The notes under the pieces were generated by a model. The model saw nothing but the letters and a program-made list of their open reading frames with translations, made no database searches and was not told the origin of the DNA. From Cellvibrionales bacterium UBA4435 (GTDB lineage: Bacteria; Pseudomonadota; Gammaproteobacteria; Pseudomonadales; Porticoccaceae): a stretch of 15,846 nt of DNA. Where the stretch lies: NCBI GenBank assembly GCA_002390525.1, contig DGPR01000048.1, positions 1,962 to 17,807 on the forward strand, given 5' to 3'. Shown here piece after piece: positions 6,017 through 15,243 of this stretch (within the stretch, counting starts at the first letter, position 1; each line of letters begins with the position of its first letter). Position numbers and translations under genes: made by a program.

Positions 6017-7891
6017 TTATTCGACGCATTCAAAGCAACTTAGATAGATACCCCTAGGGTCATTCAACACTTCCAAAAAACCAAACTTTTTGTAAAGATT
6101 ATTAAATTTGATCAGTAACTCTGGAACAAAAGTTGATACTGGAACAGATTCTCCTAAATACTTTACTTGTGTATTTCCAATCTGATTCAAAATTTTCTCT
6201 TGAAAGCTTAATGGCCTGATCAATTCACGTAATTCGTAATTATCAAGTTTTGCTATATTAGCGGCTGCCGATACAGCCTCATTTAATCCTCCCAGCTTAT
6301 CAACTAACCCTAATTCTAATGCTTTTTCGCCAGTCCAAACTCGACCTTGTGCTATGAGTCCTACCTTTTTAACACTGATATTTCTCGCTTCAGCAACAAT
6401 ACTCAAAAACTTACTGTAGGTATAATCTACCCCAGATTGTATAACTTGTTTAGCATGATCAGACATAGGTCTTGATATCTGATAAATGTTAGATAGTGTC
6501 GTTGTATCGACACCATCACTCCTGACTCCAATATTTTGTAGAGTTTCTTCGAATGTAGGAACAATTCCAAAAACACCTATAGATCCAGTAATTGTTGTTG
6601 GGGTAGACCATATCTCTGTAGCCCCCATAGCTATCCAAAACCCACCAGATGCTGCTACAGAACCCATTGAAATTACTACTGGTTTACCGAGCTCTTTCAA
6701 AGCTATTATATCTTGACGAATTGCTTCAGAGGCAAAGGCACCTCCTCCCGGACTGTCTATTCTAATCACTACAGCTTTAATGCTGTCATCCTCTTTGGCC
6801 TGCTTTATGAGCAGAGACATGCTTTCACTACCTATTTTTCCATTTGGTTGATCTCCAATCTCGATAGGTCCACTGGCAGTTATTAGAGCGATATGATTTG
6901 TATTGTCTCTTGCTTTTGATAGATATATTTTTTGCTTAATATGCCTCATATAGCTCGAAGAGTCGATATACTGGTAGCCTCCGTCATCATCCATCCCAGA
7001 CACTGAGATCAGATAATCTATACTGTCTTTTCTGTTAGATATCTTGTCTATGAGACCAGCATTAAGTGCTAATTTAGCAGCATCTCCCTTATAATTTAAT
7101 AATTTTTTTCCCAGATTATTTGAATAATCACTTAAAAAATTTTCCGGTAAATTTCTGGATTTTTCAACTCTTTTTGTATAGGCGTTCCATAAGTCATTCA
7201 CCCAAATTGAGGTATGCTCTTTAGACTCGTCAGACATACTATTACGAGTAAATGGTTCAATTGCATCTTTGTAAACGCCGACTCGAAAAACATTAACTTT
7301 AATCTTAAGTTGATCCAAAGCATCCTTAAAATAACTATTATATCTACTATAACCTTCAATCAAAACAGAACCCATCGGATTAAGATGGATTTCATCAGCA
7401 AAACTTGCTAGGAAATATTGTTCTTGGTTATAGCTATCTCCGATAGCAGTGATGGATTTACCACTTGACTTGAAGCGTGTCAGAGCTTTACCTAATTCTT
7501 CAAGCTTGCTTATCCCGCCACCAGTGAAATAATCTAAATCTAAAACCAGATTAGTGATACGCTTATCGCCAGATGCATAATCAATCGTAGTAATAAGTTC
7601 TGAAAGTAATGTTTCTGTCTCAACGCCACTTTTTTCCATGAATTTTTTTAGTGGAGAAACATAGGTTTTTGTCTCCACTAAAGTACCGATAGGAGATATT
7701 TTTAGAGCAGCTTTATCTGGTAAAGGTTGATCACCGTTTTTCAGAGAAATTACAAGAATAAAAATAGATATACAGACTATGAATAAACTTGCTAAAACCT
7801 GAACACATATTATGAGGGTTTTGCATATTCTTTTAAAAAAATTTAGAAAGTTCAATTTTGGTCTGCCTGATAAAGTGAATATTGCTTCCAT
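6017..7891 (-). CDS. sppA: Signal peptide peptidase SppA, 67K type
   Basis: Inner-membrane serine protease with its catalytic part in the periplasm, degrading cleaved signal peptides. The 624 residues (E. coli 618) have one N-terminal membrane segment at about 22-50 and two tandem S49 domains. The Ser/Lys dyad is present: Lys208 in VGVYKDAIEPFTR and Ser415 in GSVAASGGFWIAMGA. RIDSPGGGAFASEAIR and PTTITGSIGVFG are typical of the C-terminal domain. The C-terminus ends ...DPRGIYLSCFECVE, like other members. The ATG at 7891 overlaps the upstream DUF2069 gene by 40 nt and lacks a clear ribosome site. An in-frame TTG at 7855 overlaps the DUF2069 stop and would remove only 12 residues before the membrane segment, so the start is uncertain. 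Confidence 0.95.
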   Translation of the reverse strand: MEAIFTLSGRPKLNFLNFFKRICKTLIICVQVLASLFIVCISIFILVISLKNGDQPLPDKAALKISPIGTLVETKTYVSPLKKFMEKSGVETETLLSELITTIDYASGDKRITNLVLDLDYFTGGGISKLEELGKALTRFKSSGKSITAIGDSYNQEQYFLASFADEIHLNPMGSVLIEGYSRYNSYFKDALDQLKIKVNVFRVGVYKDAIEPFTRNSMSDESKEHTSIWVNDLWNAYTKRVEKSRNLPENFLSDYSNNLGKKLLNYKGDAAKLALNAGLIDKISNRKDSIDYLISVSGMDDDGGYQYIDSSSYMRHIKQKIYLSKARDNTNHIALITASGPIEIGDQPNGKIGSESMSLLIKQAKEDDSIKAVVIRIDSPGGGAFASEAIRQDIIALKELGKPVVISMGSVAASGGFWIAMGATEIWSTPTTITGSIGVFGIVPTFEETLQNIGVRSDGVDTTTLSNIYQISRPMSDHAKQVIQSGVDYTYSKFLSIVAEARNISVKKVGLIAQGRVWTGEKALELGLVDKLGGLNEAVSAAANIAKLDNYELRELIRPLSFQEKILNQIGNTQVKYLGESVPVSTFVPELLIKFNNLYKKFGFLEVLNDPRGIYLSCFECVE

Positions 7892-8229
7892 CTACTATGT
7901 AGCATAGCAACGATAAATATGATCACTAGTATTAATATTTCTAAAACATCCAAGTAACTAGAATCCGGTGAAAAGTAATTATTAACCGCTACTATAAAAT
8001 ATAACAGTGTCACAAAGCACAGCATCGATATGGTTTTATGCTTTTCTTTGTATATACCCGGCAGCAACAGACATATCGGCAAGTACGTAAAAATTATTAT
8101 AGTAATCGGATTAGATTTTAAAAGGCTATTAAGCAGTAATACGAATAGAAAAGTTACTATACTTGCCCAAGTCAGTTTACGACATATGCGTAATTTTTTT
8201 TCTAGATTAATAATGAATTTAACTTTCAT
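7852..8229 (-). CDS. DUF2069 four-helix inner-membrane protein
   Basis: A 125-residue integral membrane protein of unknown function. Four hydrophobic stretches lie at about 19-37, 42-60, 66-84 and 92-112, with basic residues at the N-terminus (KKLRICRK) and after helices 2 and 4. Assignment to DUF2069 rests on length, topology and position beside wrbA and arsC, where this family sits in pseudomonads from memory; no catalytic motif is visible. It starts 18 nt after the wrbA stop and overlaps sppA by 40 nt, so the four genes arsC-wrbA-DUF2069-sppA are likely co-transcribed. Confidence 0.78.
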   Translation of the reverse strand: MKVKFIINLEKKLRICRKLTWASIVTFLFVLLLNSLLKSNPITIIIFTYLPICLLLPGIYKEKHKTISMLCFVTLLYFIVAVNNYFSPDSSYLDVLEILILVIIFIVAMLHSRWKQYSLYQADQN

Positions 8230-8247
8230 ATTAAAAGTATTCTCAAC

Positions 8248-9185
<938 letters not shown>

Positions 9186-9284
9186 ATTGTTTGAAAAATT
9201 CCTTGTTATAATTAAATTAATTAATCTATTTTAGCTGGAAAGCTGTCTATAGGGCTAGCTAGGTTTGCATATTAGGGGGCAAAC
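9186..9284. other. arsC/yihY divergent spacer
   Basis: 99 nt of AT-rich DNA. A TATAAT at 9207-9212 could serve yihY but has no good -35 at normal spacing. The strongest signal is the yihY ribosome site GGGGG at 9275-9279, five nt before the ATG. No clear operator was seen. Confidence 0.4.
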
Positions 9285-10103
9285 ATGAATTTTATACAAC
9301 CGAAACTAAATATTATGATAGTGTTTTTTAAATATTTCTTTCGGCGCTTTAAAGAGGATGAGTGCAGTCAAACTGCCTCTGCTCTAACATTTATGACCTT
9401 ATTTTCCCTTGTTCCGATGATGACCCTAATGTTTTCATTGTTCACATTAGTGCCTTTTTTTCTCGGACTGGAGGATAAAATACAAGATTTAATTTTTAAT
9501 CATTTTGTACCGCAAAGCGGAAAAGAGATACAAGAATATTTAAACAATTTTTTAGATCAAGCGCGAGAGCTGTCGATTATAGGCGGGGCCGTGCTTTTAA
9601 TAACGTCTTACTTGATGCTATCAAGCATTGAGAGGGCTTTTAATAAAATTTGGAATAACACTAAATCTAGAGGAGGTCTCTATAGTTTTGTTTTATATTG
9701 GTGTGTTCTGAGTGTATGTCCATTATTACTTGGTTTTGGCCTGGTTATCCAAACCTATTTCTTTTCATTTCAATTACTGTCTAATAATAATGTATTTTCT
9801 ATAGCAAGCGTTTTTATGCACATTATCCCATTGCTCCTTACATGGGGGGTATTTAGTTTCATTTTCATTGCTGTGCCAAACTGTAAAGTATCTAAATATT
9901 ATGGGGCTACAGGAGGTTTATTTGCTTCAATATTTTTTGAACTTGCAAAAACACTCTTCGGTACGATCATATCTTATTCTAGTTATGCAAGTATTTACGG
10001 TGTTTTCGCTATATTTCCTATATTTTTGATCTGGATCTATTTGGTTTGGATGATTGTTTTGGCTGGAGCTGAATTAGCAAGATCTTTAGAAACATTTGAA
10101 TAA
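9285..10103 (+). CDS. yihY: YihY/UPF0761 family inner-membrane protein
   Basis: A 272-residue membrane protein, near E. coli YihY (290). Conserved family segments are SQTASALTFMTLFSLVPMMT in the first helix, the second-helix stretch LITSYLMLSSIERAFNKIWN, and the terminal helices with AGAELARSL. About six membrane segments can be drawn: roughly 34-58, 95-114, 131-155, 170-197, 205-228 and 237-262. The family was once called RNase BN (rbn), but that assignment was wrong and its function is unsettled. The start follows AGGGGGC. The protein lacks the long C-terminal soluble extension found in some pseudomonad homologues. It converges with hda 26 nt downstream. Confidence 0.92.
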   Translation: MNFIQPKLNIMIVFFKYFFRRFKEDECSQTASALTFMTLFSLVPMMTLMFSLFTLVPFFLGLEDKIQDLIFNHFVPQSGKEIQEYLNNFLDQARELSIIGGAVLLITSYLMLSSIERAFNKIWNNTKSRGGLYSFVLYWCVLSVCPLLLGFGLVIQTYFFSFQLLSNNNVFSIASVFMHIIPLLLTWGVFSFIFIAVPNCKVSKYYGATGGLFASIFFELAKTLFGTIISYSSYASIYGVFAIFPIFLIWIYLVWMIVLAGAELARSLETFE

Positions 10104-10119
10104 GCTTAATTTAGCTTAT
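10100..10119. terminator. Short hairpin between convergent yihY and hda
   Basis: ATAAGCT and AGCTTAT form a 7-bp inverted repeat around a 6-nt loop, and the left arm includes the yihY stop codon. No T-run follows on either strand, so any terminator activity would be weak. Its position between two convergent 3' ends is the main support. Confidence 0.35.
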
Positions 10120-10129
10120 AGCATACTCG

Positions 10130-10837
10130 CTAGTCCCAACCTAAAGCTGACTTAATGAAAGGTTTGCTGAGCTTACGTTTTTCTTGCAATGAAAATTTCT
10201 CTAAAATATCGAGGCAATTCATCAATGAGTTCATCTCTCTGGGTGATCTAGCAATTATAAATTGAGCTAGATCATCAGTAATCTTCATTCCTCTCCTCAG
10301 GGCACGAAACTGAATTATTTTTGATTTAGATACATCATCTAAACTGGCGAGCTGGAATAAAGAACCAGACGAAAGTCTTGAGTGAAGATCAGGTAGATTC
10401 AATGGTAATTCGCGGGCGGAGCAATTCGCACCAACCAGTAAAGATCCACAAGAATCTTTGATTCGATTATAAAGATTAAAAAGTTGTCGCTCCCAGTAGA
10501 TATTCCCAGAAATAGCTTGGATATTATCTAGGCAAATTAGTGATATTACATCAAGATTTCTAAATAGCTCTTCAGGAGAGTAATCTAAGAATTCTGATAA
10601 AGATAAATATTGAGCTGATAAATTTTGAGTCAACGTATTGTGACAACTCGCCTGCAGTAAGTGCGACACGCCACTACCTTGCCCACCCCAAAGATAGACA
10701 AAAGAGTTTTTTTTAGACAATAACTGTTTTTGAAGAACCTCAACAGCAACAGCATTTTCGCTACCTTTTTGTAAGAAGAAGTTTTCAAATGTTGCATCAT
10801 CTTTTAGATTAACATTTAAAATAAGCTGTTCAGACAT
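10130..10837 (-). CDS. hda: DnaA regulatory inactivator Hda
   Basis: AAA+ protein that, bound to the DNA-loaded beta clamp, makes DnaA hydrolyse ATP and so blocks re-initiation. I start at the ATG at 10837 (235 residues; E. coli 233), preceded by GGGTG; an in-frame TTG one codon upstream is less likely. VYLWGGQGSGVSHLLQA contains the degenerate Walker A typical of Hda (Val57 where a P-loop has Lys). LICLDNIQAI is Walker B with Asp104. LPDLHSRLSSG carries the arginine finger, Arg154. RSPREMNSL is the sensor II region. The N-terminal clamp motif reads QLILNV at 4-9, where E. coli has QLSLPL. The gene is divergent from purM across 242 nt. Confidence 0.95.
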   Translation of the reverse strand: MSEQLILNVNLKDDATFENFFLQKGSENAVAVEVLQKQLLSKKNSFVYLWGGQGSGVSHLLQASCHNTLTQNLSAQYLSLSEFLDYSPEELFRNLDVISLICLDNIQAISGNIYWERQLFNLYNRIKDSCGSLLVGANCSARELPLNLPDLHSRLSSGSLFQLASLDDVSKSKIIQFRALRRGMKITDDLAQFIIARSPREMNSLMNCLDILEKFSLQEKRKLSKPFIKSALGWD

Positions 10838-10906
10838 CAATCACCCACAACATAAATTGTTTTTGTTCAAAGGGTCTAATAATTTTAAGTTCATAAATTT
10901 AGGTAT

Positions 10907-10935
10907 TTTACATAAAAATAAATTATTCATAATAT
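10907..10935 (+). promoter_or_regulatory. Candidate purM promoter
   Basis: TTTACA (10907-10912) and TAATAT (10930-10935) are separated by exactly 17 nt. A second possibility is the extended -10 TGATATAAA at 10992-11000, which has no good -35. No PurR-like site was recognised. Either promoter would leave a leader of about 70-140 nt before purM. Confidence 0.45.
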
Positions 10936-10943
10936 AATTATAT

Positions 10944-10992
10944 CAGTTGAGAGAAGATAGAGGCATTATCTAACTGTCAGTTTGTTTTTTTT
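10944..10992 (+). other. Hairpin followed by eight Ts upstream of purM (possible attenuator or terminator)
   Basis: CAGTT (10944-10948) pairs with AACTG (10972-10976), and AGATA (10955-10959) pairs with TATCT (10967-10971), leaving a 6-nt bulge and a 7-nt loop. Eight Ts follow at 10985-10992, eight nt after the stem. It lies just past the start point predicted for the upstream purM promoter. The stem is weak, so this is a candidate only. Confidence 0.3.
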
Positions 10993-11079
10993 GATATAAA
11001 ATAGATATTCTTTCAATTTTGCTAAAAGGGAATATTTAGGCGCTACAGATGATTAATTTATTAAAGGTAATTAAAAATT

Positions 11080-12138
11080 ATGTATGATAAAAATATTATC
11101 CCTTTGAGCTATAAAGATGCTGGTGTGGATATAGATGCAGGAAATATTCTCGTAGAACGAATAAAAAACGTCTCAAAGGACACGCAGCGACCTGAGGTCT
11201 TATCAAGTCTTGGTGGATTTGGGGCGTTATTCAACTTGCCCACTGGCTACAGGGAACCTGTTCTTGCATCAGGTACAGATGGTGTTGGTACAAAGTTGAA
11301 ACTCGCGATAGATATTAATATTCACGATACAATAGGAATTGACTTAGTGGCGATGTGCGTGAATGATCTTTTAGTTTGTGGTGCAGAACCATTATTTTTT
11401 CTCGATTATTATGCAACTGCAAAATTAGATATTGATGTAGCGGCATCGGTAGTTTCTGGAATTGGCGTAGGCTGTAAATTAGCTGGTTGTTCCTTGGTAG
11501 GTGGTGAAACTGCTGAAATGCCTGGAATGTATACAGGGTCAGATTATGATCTTGCTGGGTTCTGTGTCGGTATAGTAGAAAAATCAGAGATCATAGACGG
11601 CAAGAGCCCTAGGCAGGGTGATGCTCTAATTGGTATTGCATCTAGTGGCCCTCATTCTAATGGCTATTCATTAATAAGAAAAATTATCGAGGTATCTCAA
11701 ACAGATATAAAAAGTGAGCTTGTTGGCAAAGTTTTACTCTCAGAGGCGCTACTAGCTCCTACAAAAATCTATGTTAAATCTATCTTATCCTTGATAAAAA
11801 ATCCTAATGTAAATGTTAATGCACTTGCACATATTACTGGAGGTGGGCTTCTAGAAAACATTCCTAGAGTACTTCCTAAAAACACTAAAGCAGTCATCGA
11901 TCTAATGAGTTGGGATGAGCCTCCTATTTTCGACTGGCTACGAAAAAAAGGTAACGTTGACCCGCATGAAATGTATCGAACCTTTAATTGCGGTATTGGT
12001 ATGGTTGTATGTGTGCCAGCTACAATGACTCAATTATCTATAGATATCTTAAGTTCTTCAGGTGAAAACGCATTTGTTATTGGCGAAATAGCTCGAGCTG
12101 AAGACGGCGAAGAAAAAGTTGTACTAAAAGGGCTATAG
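11080..12138 (+). CDS. purM: Phosphoribosylformylglycinamidine cyclo-ligase (AIR synthetase)
   Basis: Catalyses the fifth step of de novo purine synthesis: FGAM + ATP to AIR. It has 352 residues (E. coli 345) and opens [19 protein letters not shown]. Conserved stretches in order are [75 protein letters not shown] and [19 protein letters not shown] lies about 12 nt before the ATG. purN starts 12 nt after its stop, so the two are one operon, the standard purMN arrangement. The DUF2066 gene that I recall between purM and hda in pseudomonads is absent. Confidence 0.98.
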   Translation: MYDKNIIPLSYKDAGVDIDAGNILVERIKNVSKDTQRPEVLSSLGGFGALFNLPTGYREPVLASGTDGVGTKLKLAIDINIHDTIGIDLVAMCVNDLLVCGAEPLFFLDYYATAKLDIDVAASVVSGIGVGCKLAGCSLVGGETAEMPGMYTGSDYDLAGFCVGIVEKSEIIDGKSPRQGDALIGIASSGPHSNGYSLIRKIIEVSQTDIKSELVGKVLLSEALLAPTKIYVKSILSLIKNPNVNVNALAHITGGGLLENIPRVLPKNTKAVIDLMSWDEPPIFDWLRKKGNVDPHEMYRTFNCGIGMVVCVPATMTQLSIDILSSSGENAFVIGEIARAEDGEEKVVLKGL

Positions 12139-12150
12139 AGAGTTATACCA

Positions 12151-12828
12151 ATGCATAAAGCTAGATTAGCTGTTTTATTATCAGGAGATGGTAGCAATCT
12201 ACAGGCACTCATAGATGCAACTCAAAATGGCATAATTAATGCTGAGATTGTTCTTGTGGTAAGCAATAAATTTGATGCTGGAGGACTAAAGCGAGCGCAA
12301 AAATCTGGTATTGAAAACATTGTTTTGGATAATCTTCGATATGCAGATAGAAGAAGCTTTGATTTTGTACTGGAATCAAAACTAAAAAAATATAATCTTG
12401 ATCTAATTGTTTTAGCTGGTTTTATGCGAATTCTTACCTCAGATTTTGTTGAAGCTTTTGCTGGACGAATACTAAATATTCATCCATCTCTCTTACCTAA
12501 ATATCGTGGTCTCCACACGCACCAAAAGGCACTAGACGCCGGTGATAAAAATGCAGGTGCCACAGTTCATTTTGTGACTACTGAGCTTGATGGAGGACCG
12601 TCAATAATCCAAGCTGTGGTTCCAATTTTGAAGAATGATTCAGTCGATGCGTTAGCGAGACGTATACTAATCAAGGAGCACCAAATTTATCCATTAGCAG
12701 TGAAGTTATTTTGTGAAGGCCGTCTATCCTTGATAGATGAAAAAGCAGTATTCGATTCAGCTATATTACCTAAAAATGGACTTAGATTTACTGACGAATT
12801 AATAAAGCTAGAGCAATATATATGCTAA
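12151..12828 (+). CDS. purN: Phosphoribosylglycinamide formyltransferase (GAR transformylase)
   Basis: Third step of purine synthesis: transfers formyl from 10-formyl-tetrahydrofolate to GAR. It has 225 residues (E. coli 212). SGDGSNLQALID near the N-terminus forms the phosphate-binding turn. The catalytic triad is complete: Asn109 and His111 in RILNIHPSLLPKYRGLHTH, and Asp147 in TELDGGPSI, matching E. coli Asn106, His108 and Asp144. DLIVLAGFMRIL precedes the active site. The tail is slightly longer than in E. coli. It follows purM by 12 nt and overlaps the next gene by 7 nt (ATGCTAA). Confidence 0.97.
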   Translation: MHKARLAVLLSGDGSNLQALIDATQNGIINAEIVLVVSNKFDAGGLKRAQKSGIENIVLDNLRYADRRSFDFVLESKLKKYNLDLIVLAGFMRILTSDFVEAFAGRILNIHPSLLPKYRGLHTHQKALDAGDKNAGATVHFVTTELDGGPSIIQAVVPILKNDSVDALARRILIKEHQIYPLAVKLFCEGRLSLIDEKAVFDSAILPKNGLRFTDELIKLEQYIC

Positions 12829-13643
12829 AATTCGTAATTTTATATAATGTAAATAAAATGTTTTGCGTAGTTAATCATCAAATACTAAAAAAAAATTTGA
12901 AGGTGCCTCAATATCCCTTATTAAAGGACCTTAGCTGTATTTCAATTTTTTTATTTTTTTCTGTTTTCGTTCAGGCTAAAGAGCTAAAAAAAATTAATCC
13001 TCTTGCACTTGAAGAGCATAATCTTAAATATACCAGCTCTTATAACGGAATTAATCTCGAAACCACACGGTCATTAAAAAATAATCTTGGTATTTATACT
13101 CAAGAGGCAAACGCAAAAAATATTTTAGGTGACGTGAAGGAAACCTCAGTATTTAAAATTGACAAAAATGGAAGTATTTCGGAAATTGAATACAAGCTAA
13201 CAAAAAGTGTATTGGGTATAAAAAAAGAAGAGATCTTGACTTATGATCAATCATTAGGTGTGGCAAAGTATCGCTCTAAGAAAAAAAAACAACAAATTTT
13301 TAAGCGAGATGCTCACCTTAATAATCTTACCTCACAAATAAAACTTCAAAGCGATCTAATCAACAAAGCTGAGCTTTTGAGCTATGCTGTGATCAGAAGA
13401 GGCAAGATAAAACTTTTGAATTATAATATTATGGGAGAAGAGTTTCTCAAAACAGAGCTAGGGGTCATCAGCACGCTAAAACTTAAAAGAACAAGACAAA
13501 AAAGCAACAGAGAAACATTTTTATGGTTTGCACCTCAATGGAACTACTTGCTTGTAAAGCTCGAACAAAAAGAAAAAGGAGGAGAAAACTTCACTATGTT
13601 ATTGCGAGAAGGTAGTTTAAATCATACCAATTTAATGAAATAA
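12822..13643 (+). CDS. DUF3108 exported protein of unknown function
   Basis: Predicted exported protein. The C-terminal half carries the DUF3108 pattern: FLKTELGVISTLKLKRTR, then TFLWFAPQWNYLLVKLEQ. Its place directly after purN matches the DUF3108 gene in pseudomonads, from memory. The hydrophobic segment near residues 38-52 (LSCISIFLFFSVFVQA) is a signal peptide, but it lies too far in if the first ATG (12822) is used. Starts at ATG 12858, TTG 12897 or GTG 12903 would give a more normal signal; none has a good ribosome site, so coupling to purN through the first ATG is also possible. No catalytic residues are known for the family, and a role beside purine synthesis is not implied. Confidence concerns the gene; the start is uncertain. 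Confidence 0.82.
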   Translation: MLKFVILYNVNKMFCVVNHQILKKNLKVPQYPLLKDLSCISIFLFFSVFVQAKELKKINPLALEEHNLKYTSSYNGINLETTRSLKNNLGIYTQEANAKNILGDVKETSVFKIDKNGSISEIEYKLTKSVLGIKKEEILTYDQSLGVAKYRSKKKKQQIFKRDAHLNNLTSQIKLQSDLINKAELLSYAVIRRGKIKLLNYNIMGEEFLKTELGVISTLKLKRTRQKSNRETFLWFAPQWNYLLVKLEQKEKGGENFTMLLREGSLNHTNLMK

Positions 13644-13661
13644 AAAATGAAGAGCTCAAAG

Positions 13662-13690
13662 TAATTGCTTGTTGTTTGATAAAGCAATTA
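13662..13690. terminator. Hairpin between convergent DUF3108 gene and dcd
   Basis: TAATTGCTT and AAGCAATTA form a perfect 9-bp stem around an 11-nt loop, and the right arm holds the dcd stop codon. No long T-run follows on either strand. It could end both transcripts weakly or protect the 3' ends of the messages. Confidence 0.45.
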
Positions 13691-14260
13691 TGCTTTTGGC
13701 AAAGTAACTCCTGTCTGCCCTTGATATTTCCCGCCACGGTCGGCATAAGAGACCTCACAAACCTCGTCAGACTCAAAAAATAACATCTGAGCTACTCCTT
13801 CATTAGCATAAATTTTCGCGGGTAAACTTGTTGTATTTGAAAATTCTAGTGTTACATGCCCCTCCCATTCTGGCTCTAAAGGGGTGACATTTACAATTAT
13901 ACCGCAACGCGCATAAGTAGACTTACCTAAACATACTGTAAGTACATTTCGTGGAATTCTAAAATATTCAATAGTACGCGCTAATGCGAATGAATTTGGA
14001 GGGATGATGCAGTGGTCACCCTGAATATCAATAAATGCATCTTCATCAAAGTATTTTGGGTCAACTGTTTTAGAGTGAATGTTGGTGAATATTTTGAATT
14101 CATTGGCACACCGAACATCGTAACCGTAACTCGAAACGCCATAAGAGATGATTTTTTCAACAGAAGTATCTGATTGACGCACTTGTTTTCCAAAAAAAGG
14201 TTCGATCATATCTTTTTCTTGAGACATTCGCTTAATCCATTTGTCAGATTTGATACTCAT
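13688..14260 (-). CDS. dcd: dCTP deaminase
   Basis: Converts dCTP to dUTP, which supplies dUMP for thymidylate synthesis. The 190 residues resemble the Pseudomonas enzyme (188) more than E. coli Dcd. [20 protein letters not shown] is at 39-58. [20 protein letters not shown] holds Ser114 and Arg118. [12 protein letters not shown] holds the catalytic Glu139 (E. coli Ser111, Arg115, Glu138). [18 protein letters not shown] and [15 protein letters not shown] complete the C-terminus. It is the monofunctional type, and no dut gene is near. It follows mrp by 85 nt on the same strand, and the dcd-mrp-metG neighbourhood is conserved in pseudomonads. Confidence 0.97.
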   Translation of the reverse strand: MSIKSDKWIKRMSQEKDMIEPFFGKQVRQSDTSVEKIISYGVSSYGYDVRCANEFKIFTNIHSKTVDPKYFDEDAFIDIQGDHCIIPPNSFALARTIEYFRIPRNVLTVCLGKSTYARCGIIVNVTPLEPEWEGHVTLEFSNTTSLPAKIYANEGVAQMLFFESDEVCEVSYADRGGKYQGQTGVTLPKA

Positions 14261-14345
14261 ATATTCTCAATTCCTATTTTTTTAAACATACTATATATGT
14301 CATAATACCCTGATGGATTAGTTGATAAAAGCTATTAAATAAAAG

Positions 14346-15176
14346 TTACTCAATAATAATTTCTGGAGAACTTGGGGCTGCGATATCTGCTAATTTTTGT
14401 ATTATCTTTCCTTTAGCCTGATAGTAAATTTTACTTATATCACTTTCGGGATTAGCATATACACAAGGTTTACCCTGATCAATATGCTCACGAATATCAA
14501 TCGATAGTGGCAAAACTCCCAATACTTCTGATTTATATTCAGAAGCTACTATTTCAGCGCCATTTTTGCCAAAAATATACTCATGATGGCCGCATTGACT
14601 ACAAACATGTATAGCCATATTCTCGATCACTCCAAGAACAGGTATGTTTACCTTCTTAAACATCTCAATAGCCCTACGAGCATCTAGTAGAGCAACATCT
14701 TGAGGTGTGGTTACAATAACTGCACCAGATAACTTGACCTTTTGAGCCAATGTAAGCTGAATATCTCCGGTACCAGGTGGCATATCGACAATAAGGTAAT
14801 CTAAACTACCCCAAATTGTTTGAGTAAGCATCTGCATTAATGCACCAGTTGCCATAGGGCCTCTCCATACAACTGGCGTTTCTTTAGTCATAAGGTAACC
14901 TATGGACATTGTGTATAAGCCAAGTCTTTCGATTGGTAAAAAAAATTTTTCATCGACTATCTTTGGTTTTTTCTCTACTGTAGCTCCAAGCATAATTGGT
15001 ATGCTTGGACCATAGATATCAGCGTCAACAATACCCACTTTATTTCCATCCGACGCTAAAGCAAGGGCTAAATTAACTGCTGTAGTTGATTTGCCAACGC
15101 CACCTTTACCGGATGCGACAGCAATAATATGCTCAACTTTTGAAAGACCCGCTTGATCAATCCCGGTAATCATCAT
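14346..15176 (-). CDS. mrp: Mrp/ApbC P-loop Fe-S cluster carrier protein
   Basis: Soluble ATPase that carries Fe-S clusters to target proteins. The 276 residues show a deviant Walker A, SGKGGVGKST (22-31), VDADIYGPSIP, VWRGPMATGALMQMLTQTIW, IVDMPPGTGDIQL and the cluster-binding CxxC at Cys192 and Cys195 (HVCSQCGHHEY). E. coli Mrp has about 369 residues, the extra being an N-terminal MIP18/DUF59 domain that is missing here, so this is the short core form. Two ATG codons stand in tandem at 15176 and 15173. GAGGAG is two nt from the first and five from the second, so 15173 may be the real start. It is divergent from metG across about 155 nt. Confidence 0.95.
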   Translation of the reverse strand: MMITGIDQAGLSKVEHIIAVASGKGGVGKSTTAVNLALALASDGNKVGIVDADIYGPSIPIMLGATVEKKPKIVDEKFFLPIERLGLYTMSIGYLMTKETPVVWRGPMATGALMQMLTQTIWGSLDYLIVDMPPGTGDIQLTLAQKVKLSGAVIVTTPQDVALLDARRAIEMFKKVNIPVLGVIENMAIHVCSQCGHHEYIFGKNGAEIVASEYKSEVLGVLPLSIDIREHIDQGKPCVYANPESDISKIYYQAKGKIIQKLADIAAPSSPEIIIE

Positions 15177-15243
15177 TACTCCTCGTAAAACTGGTGAAAA
15201 TTAAAGGGAAAACCTTTATAGTTTAATATTTCGATAATATAGC

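Noticed and set aside
9285..10103. Ribonuclease BN annotation for yihY
   Set aside because: The protein is an integral membrane protein. RNase BN activity belongs to the elaC (rbn) gene product, and the old name was a misassignment.
10932..10943. 12-bp palindrome ATATAATTATAT upstream of purM
   Set aside because: It is made only of A and T in AT-rich DNA and overlaps the -10 region, so chance and promoter function explain it.
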